A stretch of DNA of 64,000 bases from JAFAXD01 sp963760435 (GTDB lineage: Bacteria > Pseudomonadota > Alphaproteobacteria > Rhizobiales > Xanthobacteraceae): assembly GCA_963760435.1 (NCBI GenBank), contig CAVXDE010000043.1, positions 186,001 to 250,000 of the forward strand. The letters run 5' to 3'. The position numbers were made by a program, and so were the translations under genes. The notes under the pieces were generated by a model. It worked only from the letters and a program-made list of their open reading frames with translations. It did not search any database and was not told the DNA's origin. Shown here in pieces: positions 8,530-17,160 of the stretch. The number at the start of each line of letters is the position of its first letter. Within the stretch, counting starts at the first letter, position 1.

Positions 8530-9084
8530 TTATTTCGGGGCGCGCTTCGCCAATATCCGCTGCAAGGTGCGGCGATGCATGTTGAGCCGGCGCGCGGTCT
8601 CAGAAACATTGCGGCCGCACAGTTCATAAATCCGTTGGATATGCTCCCACCGCACCCGGTCGGCCGACATCGGGTTCTCCGGCGGCGCCGGCTTGTTCTC
8701 GCCGGTGGCGAGCAGGGCCGCGGCGACCTCGTCCGCATCCGCCGGCTTCGAGAGATAATCCACGGCGCCGAGCTTCACCGCGGTTACCGCGGTGACGATA
8801 TTGCCGTAACCGGTGAGCACGATCCCGCGTGCCTCCGGCCGACGCTTCTTCAGGGCCGAGATCACGTCGAGGCCATTGCCGTCGCCGAGTCGCATATCGA
8901 CTACCGCGAATGCCGGGGCTGAGGCCTCAACCTGCTGCAGGCCCTCGCTGACGGTCTCCGCCGTCCGCACCGAAAAGCCGCGCGTTTCCATCGCGCGGGC
9001 GAGCCGCTGCAGGAACAGCCGATCGTCCTCGACAATCAACAGGGTACGGTCCGCCGCCGTCGGCGTCTGCGCCAGGGTGTTCAT
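8530..9084 (-). CDS. regA: RegA/ActR/RegR-type redox response regulator
   Basis: A 184-residue response regulator of the RegA/PrrA/ActR family, which controls respiration, carbon and nitrogen metabolism according to redox state. The receiver domain has the acidic pair in LLIVEDDRL, phosphoacceptor D63 in VVDMRLGDG, and the conserved lysine in YLSKPADADE. The C-terminal Fis-type helix-turn-helix (NVSETARRLNMHRRTLQRIL) is the nearly invariant DNA-binding part of this family. It follows regB by 90 bases on the same strand. The start is either the ATG at 9084 or the TTG at 9093, which sits closer to a GGGAAAG site. Named regR or actR in rhizobia. Confidence 0.92.
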   Translation of the reverse strand: MNTLAQTPTAADRTLLIVEDDRLFLQRLARAMETRGFSVRTAETVSEGLQQVEASAPAFAVVDMRLGDGNGLDVISALKKRRPEARGIVLTGYGNIVTAVTAVKLGAVDYLSKPADADEVAAALLATGENKPAPPENPMSADRVRWEHIQRIYELCGRNVSETARRLNMHRRTLQRILAKRAPK

Positions 9085-9174
9085 GATCTGCAACTTTCCC
9101 GGGTAATCCCTTCCTGCATTATAGGTATGCGTTCCCTTTAGCAGATCAAGTGTCGCACCCTGAATTCCGCGTAA

Positions 9175-10479
9175 TCAAGCCGCTTCGGATAGCGGCCGCT
9201 CGAATTCGGTGCGCGGCCAGGTCACCCGGATAACCGCTCCGCGCTGCGGAAACACGCGGTTTTCGATCGCCAGGTGTCCGCCCGAGCGCTCCAGCAGGGT
9301 CTTGGCGATGAAAAACCCGAGACCCAGCCCGGTGCTCTCGCTAGCCGCCTGTTTGCGCTGTGGCCGGGTCCCTTTCACGTAGGGCTCGCCCATGCGGCCG
9401 ATGACCTCCGGCGGAAAACCCGGTCCGTCATCGCTGATCGTCACTTTCACCTGGTCCTCTGTCCACTCCGCGACGACGTCCACACGCTCCCGGGCAAAAT
9501 CGACGGCGTTCTCCAGCAGGTTTCCGAGCCCGTAGAGGATTGCAGGGTTGCGCGCCCCGACCGGCTCGTCGTGCGGATCGGTCGGCCGCTTGACCTCGAT
9601 CGCGATGCCGAAATTGCGGTGCGGCGACACCACCTCCTCGATCAAGGCTGAGAGCTTCATCAGCTCGAACGGCTCGCCCGGTGCGGGCAGCGCGGTGAGC
9701 TTGCCGAGGATCTCGCGGCAGCGTTGTGCCTGCTCGCGCAGGATGCGGGCATCGCCGGCGTGCTCCGAGGCGCCGAGCGCGAGCTCCAGCTCCTTGCTCA
9801 CCAGCGAGATGGTCGAGAGCGGCGTCCCCAGCTCATGCGCGGCGGCGGCGGCGAGACCGTCGAGCTGGGACAGGTGCTGCTCGCGCGCCAGCACGAGCTC
9901 GGTCGCCACCAGCGCGTCGGCAAGCTGGCGCGCCTCCTCGGTGATCTGCCACGCGTAGATCGAGATGTAGCCGATCGCGAGCAGGATCGAGAGCCAGACG
10001 CCGAGCATGTAGATCGACGGTAGCTCCAGCGGGTCATCGCTCGACCACGGCAACGGATAGTGCGCAAACACCAGCAAGGTCGCGCACGAGACCGCAAAGG
10101 CGCCGAGGATCAGCGTCATGCGCGGCGGTAGCGCGGTCGCGGAGATCAGCACCGGGCCGAGAAACAGGAACGCGAACGGATTTTCCAGGCCCCCGGTGAG
10201 GAACAGCAGCACGGCGAGCTCGGCGATATCGACCGCGAGGAACCAGGCCGCAAGCTCAGGCGCCAGGCGCTCATTGCCGCGAAAGCGCAGCCGCAGCGAG
10301 ATGTTGAACACGGCGTAGATGCCGATGACGGCCATGCAGCGCCAGAACGGCAGCTGAAAATCGAGGCCATCGGTCACCACCAGCAGGGCCGCGATCTGGC
10401 CGAAAATGGCGAGCCAGCGCAGGCGCACCAGGGTGTCGAGCCGTACGCTCCGGCGCGGGTGATGTTGGAGCGCCGTCAT
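9175..10479 (-). CDS. regB: RegB/ActS/RegS-type redox sensor histidine kinase
   Basis: A 434-residue membrane histidine kinase of the RegB/PrrB/ActS family. About six hydrophobic segments occupy residues 20-175 and include the quinone-sensing motif GGLENPF (96-102). The H-box is AAAAHELGTPLS with phosphorylated H215, followed by the redox-active cysteine region QAQRCREIL with C254. N- and G-boxes (NLLENAVDFA, DDGPGFPP, GLGLGFFI) complete the ATP-binding domain. It should autophosphorylate under reducing conditions and pass phosphate to RegA. Its ATG overlaps the stop of the upstream di-iron protein gene (ATGA), so the three genes form one operon. Confidence 0.93.
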   Translation of the reverse strand: MTALQHHPRRSVRLDTLVRLRWLAIFGQIAALLVVTDGLDFQLPFWRCMAVIGIYAVFNISLRLRFRGNERLAPELAAWFLAVDIAELAVLLFLTGGLENPFAFLFLGPVLISATALPPRMTLILGAFAVSCATLLVFAHYPLPWSSDDPLELPSIYMLGVWLSILLAIGYISIYAWQITEEARQLADALVATELVLAREQHLSQLDGLAAAAAHELGTPLSTISLVSKELELALGASEHAGDARILREQAQRCREILGKLTALPAPGEPFELMKLSALIEEVVSPHRNFGIAIEVKRPTDPHDEPVGARNPAILYGLGNLLENAVDFARERVDVVAEWTEDQVKVTISDDGPGFPPEVIGRMGEPYVKGTRPQRKQAASESTGLGLGFFIAKTLLERSGGHLAIENRVFPQRGAVIRVTWPRTEFERPLSEAA

Positions 10480-11213
10480 GGAACTCCCATCGCGGCGCGC
10501 AACCGCCGCTCGTAGAAATCGGCCAGTCCCTGAAGTTGCGCAGCGCCGTCCCCGATAAAGGAGGACCCGTGCATCACGGCCAGGGTTTCCGGTGCGAGCT
10601 CAGCGAGCCGCCGGATCGTGGGTGCGGTTGTCGGCGCCAGCGCCGTCGCGCCGTTGATATCGTCTGACCCGGCGGTCGCCGGTCCGACGATCTCCGACCG
10701 GGTGAGTGCCGGGCCTCGGCCATAATGGGCAAAGAGGTCGCCGGCGAACAAGGTTCGGGTCGTCTCCTCGAAAATGACGCCGGCATCCCAACCGTGGGGG
10801 ACATGCGGCGTATCGATGTAGCGCACGCGCCGGCCGCCGATGTCGATCACCTCGCCGTCCGCCAGCATGCGCGGGGGGCGGTCAGCCATGTCAGAGACCG
10901 AAAGCCGGCAGGCCAGCATGCCGTGGGCAAGCTCCGCCTGCGGCGCCGCCGCCAGCCATTCATTCATGCTGCCGCATTCGTCCGCCTCGAAGTGGCCGAA
11001 GGCGAGCCAGCGCAGCCGCTCCAGCGGCACCAGCTTGGCGACCGCAGGCCCCAGCGCCGGAAACATCTTGCGCTTGCCACAGTGGAACAGCAGCGGCTCG
11101 TCGGCCCGGATCAGGAAATGATTGAACGTGAAACCGGCCGGCGGGGCGATCTCAGGGACAAACAGCGAGATCCGGAAAATCCCGTCGCCGATTTCATCGA
11201 TTTGCGCGTCCAT
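10476..11213 (-). CDS. MBL-fold ODP-like di-iron protein coupled to RegB
   Basis: A 245-residue soluble metallo-beta-lactamase-fold protein. Instead of the usual H-x-H-x-D-H motif it has H74-x-E76-x-D78-E79 (GHFEADECGSM), the glutamate-containing pattern of flavodiiron and ODP proteins. These bind two irons and react with oxygen. Further ligand candidates are H140 (TPHVPHGWDAG), D159 (LFAGDLFAHYG) and H215 (AVMHGSS); the 18-residue gap between H140 and D159 matches flavodiiron proteins. The flavodoxin domain of true flavodiiron oxidases is missing. The ATG at 11213 follows a GGAGGGAG site, and the stop overlaps the regB start by ATGA. The oxygen-binding role is inferred from motifs. Confidence 0.8.
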   Translation of the reverse strand: MDAQIDEIGDGIFRISLFVPEIAPPAGFTFNHFLIRADEPLLFHCGKRKMFPALGPAVAKLVPLERLRWLAFGHFEADECGSMNEWLAAAPQAELAHGMLACRLSVSDMADRPPRMLADGEVIDIGGRRVRYIDTPHVPHGWDAGVIFEETTRTLFAGDLFAHYGRGPALTRSEIVGPATAGSDDINGATALAPTTAPTIRRLAELAPETLAVMHGSSFIGDGAAQLQGLADFYERRLRAAMGVP

Positions 11214-11277
11214 ACTCCCTCCGCAACTGACCGCCGCCCATGAATATAGGCGTTGGCAGTGTGGAGAACGAGCACGT

Positions 11278-11400
11278 GTCCCGGCCCTGAGCCGGGACCG
11301 TTCCAGGCGCTGGAGCTTAAGGCGGCCCCGGGTCTGCGGCGCACCGCCCTCATCCTGAGGGCGCGAAGGACGCGCTGCGCCGCGCCCGGGACACCGAAGC
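11278..11400 (-). repeat. Left copy of an inverted repeat pair flanking the LLM gene
   Basis: About 120 bases of GC-rich intergenic DNA whose reverse complement closely matches 12622-12740. The shared core includes AGCGCGTCCTTCG, CCTCAGGATGAGGG and GCAGACCCGGG. It lies between the LLM oxidoreductase stop at 11404 and the start of the di-iron protein gene. It resembles the palindromic intergenic repeats of bradyrhizobia and has no coding potential that I can support. Confidence 0.75.
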
Positions 11401-11403
11401 CCG

Positions 11404-12606
11404 TCAGGCCGTGACTTCCTCCGCGGCCGGTACCACCGTGACCTTGTGGGCCTGCAAGGCCGGCAGCACCTTCTCGGCAAAGAGCTTGATCTGGTTCATG
11501 AACATCTCGTGCGGCATGGCGCCGGTGTTCATGCGCAGGTGCACGACATCCGCCCCGGTGCGGTCGACCGCGGCGATGATGCGGTCGCGCACCTCGTCGG
11601 CCGTTCCCCACGGCATGGTCTCGGCGCGGCGGGCGACATCCTCCATGGTGAGGTTGCGGAAATCCTCGCGCAGGCGCTGGGCCTCGCGCATGTTCTCCGG
11701 GCTCACGTAGTCGAGGGAGCTGTTCGAGACATAGCCGAGCGTGCGCTGGATGTTGGTCTCGGTGACGTTGCCGTGGCTGAACAGCGAGCGGTTGAAATAG
11801 AGATAGTAGGGGCCGGCTTCCTTGACGGCCTGCGCCTTGCTGTCGGCAATGTAGGCCGCGCCGGCGATGCTCAGATGCTGCGGCGTGATGCGGTGACCGT
11901 GCTGAGCGAGGCACTTGGCATAGTAGCGGATGATGTCGTGCTGCAGCCCGTGAACGCGGCTCTCGCCTGGCGTGATCGGCACATTGTGCTTGGCCGCCCA
12001 CTCGATCGACTCTTTGCTGCCGGTGATCGGCGTCCAGATCGGCGGGCGGGGTTTCTGCACCGGCCGCGGCCACATCGCCACGTCTTTGTAGGACCAGAAC
12101 TTGCCATCGTAGGAGAAGACGTCCTCGCTCCAGGCGCGGGTGATGATGTCGTAGGCTTCCTCGAACCGCGCGCGGGACTCGGAGAGCGGCACGTTGTGCA
12201 CCTGGTATTCGCGCGGGATGCCGCGCGCGACGCCGGAGATCAGGCGCCCGTTCGACATGCAGTCGATCATCGCCAGCTCTTCGGCGAGCCGCAGCGGGCT
12301 GTGCAGCGGGATGAGGTTTCCATAGATCAGAAGCTTGAGGTTCTTGGTGCGTTGCGAGGCCGCAGCCGCCATCAGGTTGGGCGAGTTCATCAACCCATAG
12401 GGCGAGGTGTGGTGCTCGTTGAAGCCGACCCCGTCGTAGCCGAGCCGGTCGAGCAGTTCCCAGGCTTCCAGATGCTCCGCATAGGTCTTCACGGCGACGG
12501 TCGGGTCGAAATAGTCCTTGCCGAGCGGGTAGGGCAGCGCCTTGCCATGCTCGAGATCGTCGAGATAGCCGCCGTAGGGGAGGAGATCGAAGACGAAGAC
12601 CTGCAT
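11404..12606 (-). CDS. LLM-class flavin-dependent oxidoreductase
   Basis: A 400-residue bacterial-luciferase-like (PF00296) enzyme, cytoplasmic, using reduced flavin and oxygen. Hallmarks are GVGFNEHHTSPYG near residue 60, LIYGNLIPLHSPLRLAEE, the SNGRLISGVARGIPREY motif near residue 120, and a C-terminal region PWGTADEVRDRI. A strong AAGGAG site precedes the ATG. It belongs to a different branch from the LLM protein at 4693. It is monocistronic and bracketed on both sides by inverted copies of a roughly 120-base repeat. The substrate is unknown; similar proteins act on small organic compounds and xenobiotics. Confidence 0.85.
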   Translation of the reverse strand: MQVFVFDLLPYGGYLDDLEHGKALPYPLGKDYFDPTVAVKTYAEHLEAWELLDRLGYDGVGFNEHHTSPYGLMNSPNLMAAAASQRTKNLKLLIYGNLIPLHSPLRLAEELAMIDCMSNGRLISGVARGIPREYQVHNVPLSESRARFEEAYDIITRAWSEDVFSYDGKFWSYKDVAMWPRPVQKPRPPIWTPITGSKESIEWAAKHNVPITPGESRVHGLQHDIIRYYAKCLAQHGHRITPQHLSIAGAAYIADSKAQAVKEAGPYYLYFNRSLFSHGNVTETNIQRTLGYVSNSSLDYVSPENMREAQRLREDFRNLTMEDVARRAETMPWGTADEVRDRIIAAVDRTGADVVHLRMNTGAMPHEMFMNQIKLFAEKVLPALQAHKVTVVPAAEEVTA

Positions 12607-12621
12607 GCGTGCTCCTTAGAC

Positions 12622-12740
12622 CGTGTCCTGGGCGCTGCGCAGCGCGTCCTTCGAGCCCTCAGGATGAGGGCGGTGCGCTGCAGACCCGGGACCGTTACGA
12701 ATACCTGCGCTTGGGACGATCCCGGCTCAGCGGGGCACCG
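12622..12740 (+). repeat. Right copy of the inverted repeat pair flanking the LLM gene
   Basis: Matches the reverse complement of 11278-11400 across the core blocks AGCGCGTCCTTCG, CCTCAGGATGAGGGCGG and GCAGACCCGGGACCG, with divergence in the distal third. It starts just upstream of the LLM ribosome-binding site, so it must also contain or replace part of that gene's promoter. The remainder of the gap to 12850 shows no gene. Confidence 0.75.
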
Positions 12741-12850
12741 CTCCGCAAGAGCTACGCGCTGCACCGCAGCCGGGATACCAGTCACAACTAGCGCATTCGG
12801 GTCAGGCGTCCTACCCTTTCGGGGAGTCCGGGAAAGAAAGCAAATCAGCC

Positions 12851-13162
12851 ATGTCAAAACCCATTACCGTGTCCATTCCGCATCGCCTCGGTAAAGATGA
12901 GGCGCGGCGCCGGCTTGAAACGGGACTTGCCTCGGTGCGCACGCACTTCGGCTCCGTGCTGCGCGTCGATGAAGAGGTCTGGAGCGGCGACGCTCTGGCA
13001 TTCAAGGCGAGCGCGCTTGGCCAGCAGACCTCAGGCACCATCACGGTGGCGGAGGATCACGTGCAAGTCGATGTCATGTTGCCCTGGGCATTGGGCTTGC
13101 TTGCCGAGAAGGCGACATCGCTGATCCGCTCGCGCGGTCAGCTCATGCTCGACAAGAAATAG
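12851..13162 (+). CDS. Polyhydroxyalkanoic acid system family protein
   Basis: A 103-residue protein that matches the PHA-granule-region family (PF09650), found across alphaproteobacteria and named for its occurrence near PHA genes. Visible marks are the start MSKPITVSIPHRLGKDEARRR, split as a strand plus helix, and the end VDVMLPWALGLLAEKA. The role is not established; it is thought to be associated with polymer granules. A PHA depolymerase gene lies elsewhere in this window (46733), but the two are not adjacent. It precedes the M20 peptidase by eight bases and is probably co-transcribed with it. Confidence 0.8.
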   Translation: MSKPITVSIPHRLGKDEARRRLETGLASVRTHFGSVLRVDEEVWSGDALAFKASALGQQTSGTITVAEDHVQVDVMLPWALGLLAEKATSLIRSRGQLMLDKK

Positions 13163-13170
13163 AGGCACTC

Positions 13171-14565
13171 ATGCCTGCTGTCCGGTTGTTGATTGCGGCG
13201 TCGGCGATCATCCTCACCATCGCGGCTGGCAAAGCTGACGAACTCACCCCCTCCCAGCAGGCGTTCCGGCAGATCTATCAGGAACTGGTCGAGATCAACA
13301 CGACCGACTCGGTGGGCGACACCGTCAAAGCGGCCGAAGCGATGGCGGCACATTTGCGTGCTGCCGGCATCACCGATGTACAGGTGATCGCGACCGCGCC
13401 GCGCAAGGGCAACCTGGTGGCGCGCCTTCCCGGGACCGGCGCGCGCCGCCCGATATTGCTGACCGCGCATATCGACGTGGTCGAGGCCAAGCCCGAGGAT
13501 TGGGACACCGATCCGTTTAAACTCCAGGAAAAGGACGGCGTGTTTCAGGCACGCGGCGCAATCGATGACAAGGCGATGGCGGCCGCATTTGTCGCGAACC
13601 TCATTGAATACAAACAGGAAGGCCTTCGCCCGGACCGGGACATCATCCTGGCGCTGACCGCGGACGAGGAACTATCCGACTCACCAAATGACGGCGTGCA
13701 CTGGCTCCTCCAGAACAAGCCGGACCTGATCAACGCCGAGCTCGCGATCAATGAGGGCGGCGGCGGTGCCGTGCAGGACGGCCATCCGGCGCGGCTCTTC
13801 ATTCAGCTGGCCGAGAAGGTCTATCAATCCTACCGGTTCGAGGTCACCGATCCCGGTGGCCATAGCGCGGCCCCGCGCCGCGACAATCCGATCTATCGCC
13901 TCGCCGCCGCGCTCACGCGCCTTGGGCAATTCGACTTTCCGGTTTCACTCAACCCGGTCACGCGGGCCTACTTAGAGCAAGTCGCCGCAACCGAAACTCC
14001 CGAGATAGCGGGCGCCATCAAGGCGCTGCTCGCCGGCGGTACGGACGCGACCTCGCTCGCGCCGCTGCTCGCAAGTCCGGGCTACAACGCGCAACTGCAC
14101 ACAACCTGTGTGGCCACCATGCTGGACGCCGGCCACGCCGAGAACGCACTGCCGCAAACCGCGCGCGCGACCATCAACTGCCGCGTCCTGCCGGGCGCGC
14201 CGGTCGCCGAGGTGGAGCAGACATTGGTGCGCATCGTCGATGATCCCAAGGTCGCGGTGACGCCGATCGGCCGCCCGGTTGAGAGCCCGCCCTCACCGCT
14301 CAATGCCGAGGTGATGCAGGCGGTGGAACGTGTCAGCAACACGATGTGGCCGGGCGTGACTGTGATCCCGGTGATGTCGGGCGGCTACACCGATAGCCGC
14401 TGGCTGCGCAATGCCGGGATTCCGGCCTACGGTGTTTCCGGCCTTTTCTCCGACGGTGCGCGCAGCGGTGTGCACGGCCGCAATGAGCATGTCGGCGTGC
14501 GCGAGCTTTTTGAGAGCAAAGAGTTCTTGTATCGGTTGGTGAAGGAACTCGCTTCGGGAAATTAG
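13171..14565 (+). CDS. Exported M20/M28-type zinc metallopeptidase
   Basis: A 464-residue peptidase of the M20 (ArgE/DapE/CPG2-like) family. The first 22 residues (RLLIAASAIILTIAAG) form a signal peptide, so it should act in the periplasm. Zinc ligands are visible in order: LLTAHIDVVE (H, catalytic D), ARGAIDDKAM (bridging D), LTADEELSD (general base and ligand E), and the C-terminal SGVHGRNEHV (H). The central dimerisation domain is present, including the GGHSAAPRRDNPI loop. It likely trims amino-acyl or acyl groups from peptides or amides outside the membrane. An AGAGG site precedes the ATG. It follows the PHA-region gene closely. Confidence 0.88.
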   Translation: MPAVRLLIAASAIILTIAAGKADELTPSQQAFRQIYQELVEINTTDSVGDTVKAAEAMAAHLRAAGITDVQVIATAPRKGNLVARLPGTGARRPILLTAHIDVVEAKPEDWDTDPFKLQEKDGVFQARGAIDDKAMAAAFVANLIEYKQEGLRPDRDIILALTADEELSDSPNDGVHWLLQNKPDLINAELAINEGGGGAVQDGHPARLFIQLAEKVYQSYRFEVTDPGGHSAAPRRDNPIYRLAAALTRLGQFDFPVSLNPVTRAYLEQVAATETPEIAGAIKALLAGGTDATSLAPLLASPGYNAQLHTTCVATMLDAGHAENALPQTARATINCRVLPGAPVAEVEQTLVRIVDDPKVAVTPIGRPVESPPSPLNAEVMQAVERVSNTMWPGVTVIPVMSGGYTDSRWLRNAGIPAYGVSGLFSDGARSGVHGRNEHVGVRELFESKEFLYRLVKELASGN

Positions 14566-14569
14566 AAGA

Positions 14570-14620
14570 CCTCATCCTGAGGAGCTCGCGCGCAACAGCG
14601 CGCGAGTTCCTCAGGACGAG
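14570..14620. repeat. Palindromic REP-like element (CTCATCCTGAGGAGC family)
   Basis: An imperfect 51-base hairpin with arms starting CTCATCCTGAGG and ending CCTCAGGACGAG around a GCGCGC core. It sits just after the M20 peptidase stop and faces the end of the convergent CoxL-like gene, where it could help terminate transcription. Related copies occur at 19031-19179 and 37056-37185. Confidence 0.7.
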
Positions 14621-14671
14621 CGCCGAGATAAAACCCCGACTCCTGAACTTCCTGACTCTTCTACTTCCTGA

Positions 14672-16993
14672 TCAGTGTTTGTGCATCGCCGCCCACACCC
14701 GTGCCGGGGTTGCCGGCATGTCGATCTCGGTGATGCCATAGGGACGCAACACATCGAGCAGCGCGGCCATGATCGCCGGCGGCGCGCCGGTTGCGCCGGC
14801 TTCGCCGCAACCCTTGACGCCCAGCGGATTGGTGGTCGAGGGGATCTCGACGATATCGCCCTCGATCGAGGGCAGATCGTCAGCACGCGGCATGGCGTAG
14901 TCCTGGAAGCTGCCGGTCAGGAGTTGCCCGCTCGGATCATAAACAATCTGTTCCATCAGCGCCTGGCCGAGACCTTGCGCGACGCCGCCGTGCACCTGGC
15001 CTTCGGCCAGCATGTGGTTCATCACCCGGCCGACGTCGTCGACCGCGGTGTAGCGCACCACCGAAACGACGCCGGTGTCGCGATCAACCTCGATCTCGCA
15101 GGTGTGGCAGCCGTTGGGATAGCAGGGCGGCTCCGCCGCAAAGGTGCCGGCGGCCTCGAGCCCGACGCCGAATTCGGGCGGCAGGAACATCGGCGCGTAG
15201 AACGCCTGTGCCACCTTGGTGAGTGGGATCGCCTTGTCGGTGCCGACCACGCCGAAGTTGCCGTTCTTGAACTCGAGGTCATCGGCTGAAGCTTCGAGCA
15301 TGCGTGCCGCCATGGGCTTCGCCTTCTCGATGATCTGGTCGGCCGCGCGACGTAGCGCATTGCCGCCGACCATCATGCTGCGCGAGCCGTAAGTGCCGCG
15401 GCCGATCGGCACCTCGTTGGTGTCGCCCTGGATGAAGCGAATGTTGTCGAACGGCACGCCCAGCCAGTCCGAGACCATCTGGGCGTAGACAGTTGCGTGG
15501 CCCTGGCCGTGCGAGTGCGTGCCCGCCACGATGGTGACCTGGCCACTGGGGTCGAAGCGCAGATCCATGCGATCGTTGAAGATCGCCGCTTCTTCCAGGA
15601 AATAGGCAAGGCCGAAGCCGCGCAGCTTGCCGTTCTTTTCGGACTGCTTGCGGCGCGCTGCGAAACCCTTGTGATCGGCGAGCTTCAGGCACTCTTCGGT
15701 GACCTTGGCGAAGTCGCCGCTGTCGTACACCACGCCCGATGTGTTGGTGTAAGGCATCTTGCTCGCCGGAATGAAGTTCTTGCGCCGCAGCTCGACCGGA
15801 TCAACCTTGAGCTCGGCGGCGGCCTTGTCGATCAGCCGCTCGACCAGATAGGTCGCCTCCGGCCGACCGGCGCCGCGATAGGGTGCCATCGGTGAGGTGT
15901 TGGTGAGCACCGCCTTGGCGAAGATGACGCCGGCCGGGATGTCATAAACGCCGGAGAGGAGCTTCACCGAGAACATGCTGGTGGCAAACGCCGCGCCGGT
16001 GACGTGCGAGCCGACTGCGTGCATGGACTGGGCGCGGATGCCGATGATCTTGTTGTTCTCATCGAAGGCGAGCTCGCCGGACGCGACCTGATCGCGGCCA
16101 TGCGAATCGCCCTGCAATGCTTCCGCGCGGGTCGAGCTCCATCTCACCGGGCGGCCGACGCGTCGCGAGGCCATCAACACGAGAGCATCTTCCGGATAGG
16201 GACCGCCCTTCATGCCGAAGCCGCCGCCGACGTCCGGCGACACGACCCGGAGCCTGGTCTCGGGCACCTGCAGGATCTGGCCGGCGATCTGCGAGCGCAC
16301 GCCGTGAGGGTTCTGCGAGGTGGTGTAGAGCGTGTAACTGTCGCTGTCGGCCGAATAATCGCCGATCGCGGCGCGCGCCTCGATCGAGTTGGCTGAGACG
16401 CGGTTGTTGGTGAGCGTCAGTTTTGTCACATGCTTCGCTTTGGCGAAGGCCGCATCGGCCGCGTCCTTGTTGCCCATCATCATCACGAAGGCGATATTGC
16501 CGGGGTTGTCGTCCCACACCTTGGGCGCCCCGTCCTTGGTCGCCTCGGCGATGGTGGTGACCGCCGGCAGCGGCTCGTAGTCGATCTCGATCAGCTCGGC
16601 GGCACTGCGCGCCTGCGCCTCGGTTTCCGCCACCACGAAGGCGACCCGGTCACCGACGTGGCGCACCGCGTCGCTCGCGAGCAGTGGGCGCGACGCCCGG
16701 TAACCTTTGGGCGCGCCGAAGTCTTCCGGCATGATCGGGATCAGGATGCCGAGCTTGTCCTCGCCAACTTCCTTGGCGGTGATCACCGCCAGCACGCCCT
16801 CGGCCTTGCGGGCCTTCTCGGTATTGATGCTCTTGATACGCGCATGGCCGTGCGGCGACATCAGCAGCACCCCGTGGGTCTGCCGCGCCAGCTCGATATC
16901 GTCCACGTAGCGTCCGTGGCCGGTGATGAAGCGCTGGTCCTCGACCCGGCGCACCGGCTGTCCGATACCGAACTTGTTTACGACTGCGTCCAC
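14672..16993 (-). CDS. Xanthine-dehydrogenase-family molybdopterin-binding subunit (form II CoxL-like), orphan
   Basis: A 773-residue large subunit of a molybdenum hydroxylase (CoxL/XdhB family). N-terminal a/b hammerhead domain, then molybdopterin-binding regions with DVGGGFGMKGG, the loop MAPYRGAGRPEA, QGHATVYAQM and the C-terminal catalytic-glutamate motif KGCGEAGATGAPPA. The YRGAGR loop marks form II; genuine CO dehydrogenase has a cysteine in AYxCSFR, absent here. The small iron-sulfur and medium FAD subunits that normally accompany it are not in the window, so it must pair with subunits encoded elsewhere. The start is a GTG behind GGGGGA. It is divergent from the radical SAM gene. Confidence 0.88.
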   Translation of the reverse strand: MDAVVNKFGIGQPVRRVEDQRFITGHGRYVDDIELARQTHGVLLMSPHGHARIKSINTEKARKAEGVLAVITAKEVGEDKLGILIPIMPEDFGAPKGYRASRPLLASDAVRHVGDRVAFVVAETEAQARSAAELIEIDYEPLPAVTTIAEATKDGAPKVWDDNPGNIAFVMMMGNKDAADAAFAKAKHVTKLTLTNNRVSANSIEARAAIGDYSADSDSYTLYTTSQNPHGVRSQIAGQILQVPETRLRVVSPDVGGGFGMKGGPYPEDALVLMASRRVGRPVRWSSTRAEALQGDSHGRDQVASGELAFDENNKIIGIRAQSMHAVGSHVTGAAFATSMFSVKLLSGVYDIPAGVIFAKAVLTNTSPMAPYRGAGRPEATYLVERLIDKAAAELKVDPVELRRKNFIPASKMPYTNTSGVVYDSGDFAKVTEECLKLADHKGFAARRKQSEKNGKLRGFGLAYFLEEAAIFNDRMDLRFDPSGQVTIVAGTHSHGQGHATVYAQMVSDWLGVPFDNIRFIQGDTNEVPIGRGTYGSRSMMVGGNALRRAADQIIEKAKPMAARMLEASADDLEFKNGNFGVVGTDKAIPLTKVAQAFYAPMFLPPEFGVGLEAAGTFAAEPPCYPNGCHTCEIEVDRDTGVVSVVRYTAVDDVGRVMNHMLAEGQVHGGVAQGLGQALMEQIVYDPSGQLLTGSFQDYAMPRADDLPSIEGDIVEIPSTTNPLGVKGCGEAGATGAPPAIMAALLDVLRPYGITEIDMPATPARVWAAMHKH

Positions 16994-17160
16994 GGCGTCC
17001 CCCTGGTTGTCCCACTATTGAAGGCGAGCCCCTCGCAGGGGCCCGAGCTGGGCGCTATTTGAACCGTAAGCCCTTGCCAGCGCAAGCTGGTTACCACCGG
17101 CAAACGGTGCTACCTTTGCGGCCTCCTGTGGCGGGGCCACGCCGAACCGAAGGGCATGTG

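Noticed and set aside
10476..11213. Ordinary zinc metallo-beta-lactamase-type hydrolase
   Set aside because: The H-x-H-x-D-H motif is replaced by H-x-E-x-D-E, the pattern of di-iron members of the fold.
14672..16993. Genuine aerobic carbon monoxide dehydrogenase large subunit
   Set aside because: The active-site loop is YRGAGR, not the cysteine-containing AYxCSFR of true CoxL, and the CoxM and CoxS genes are absent.
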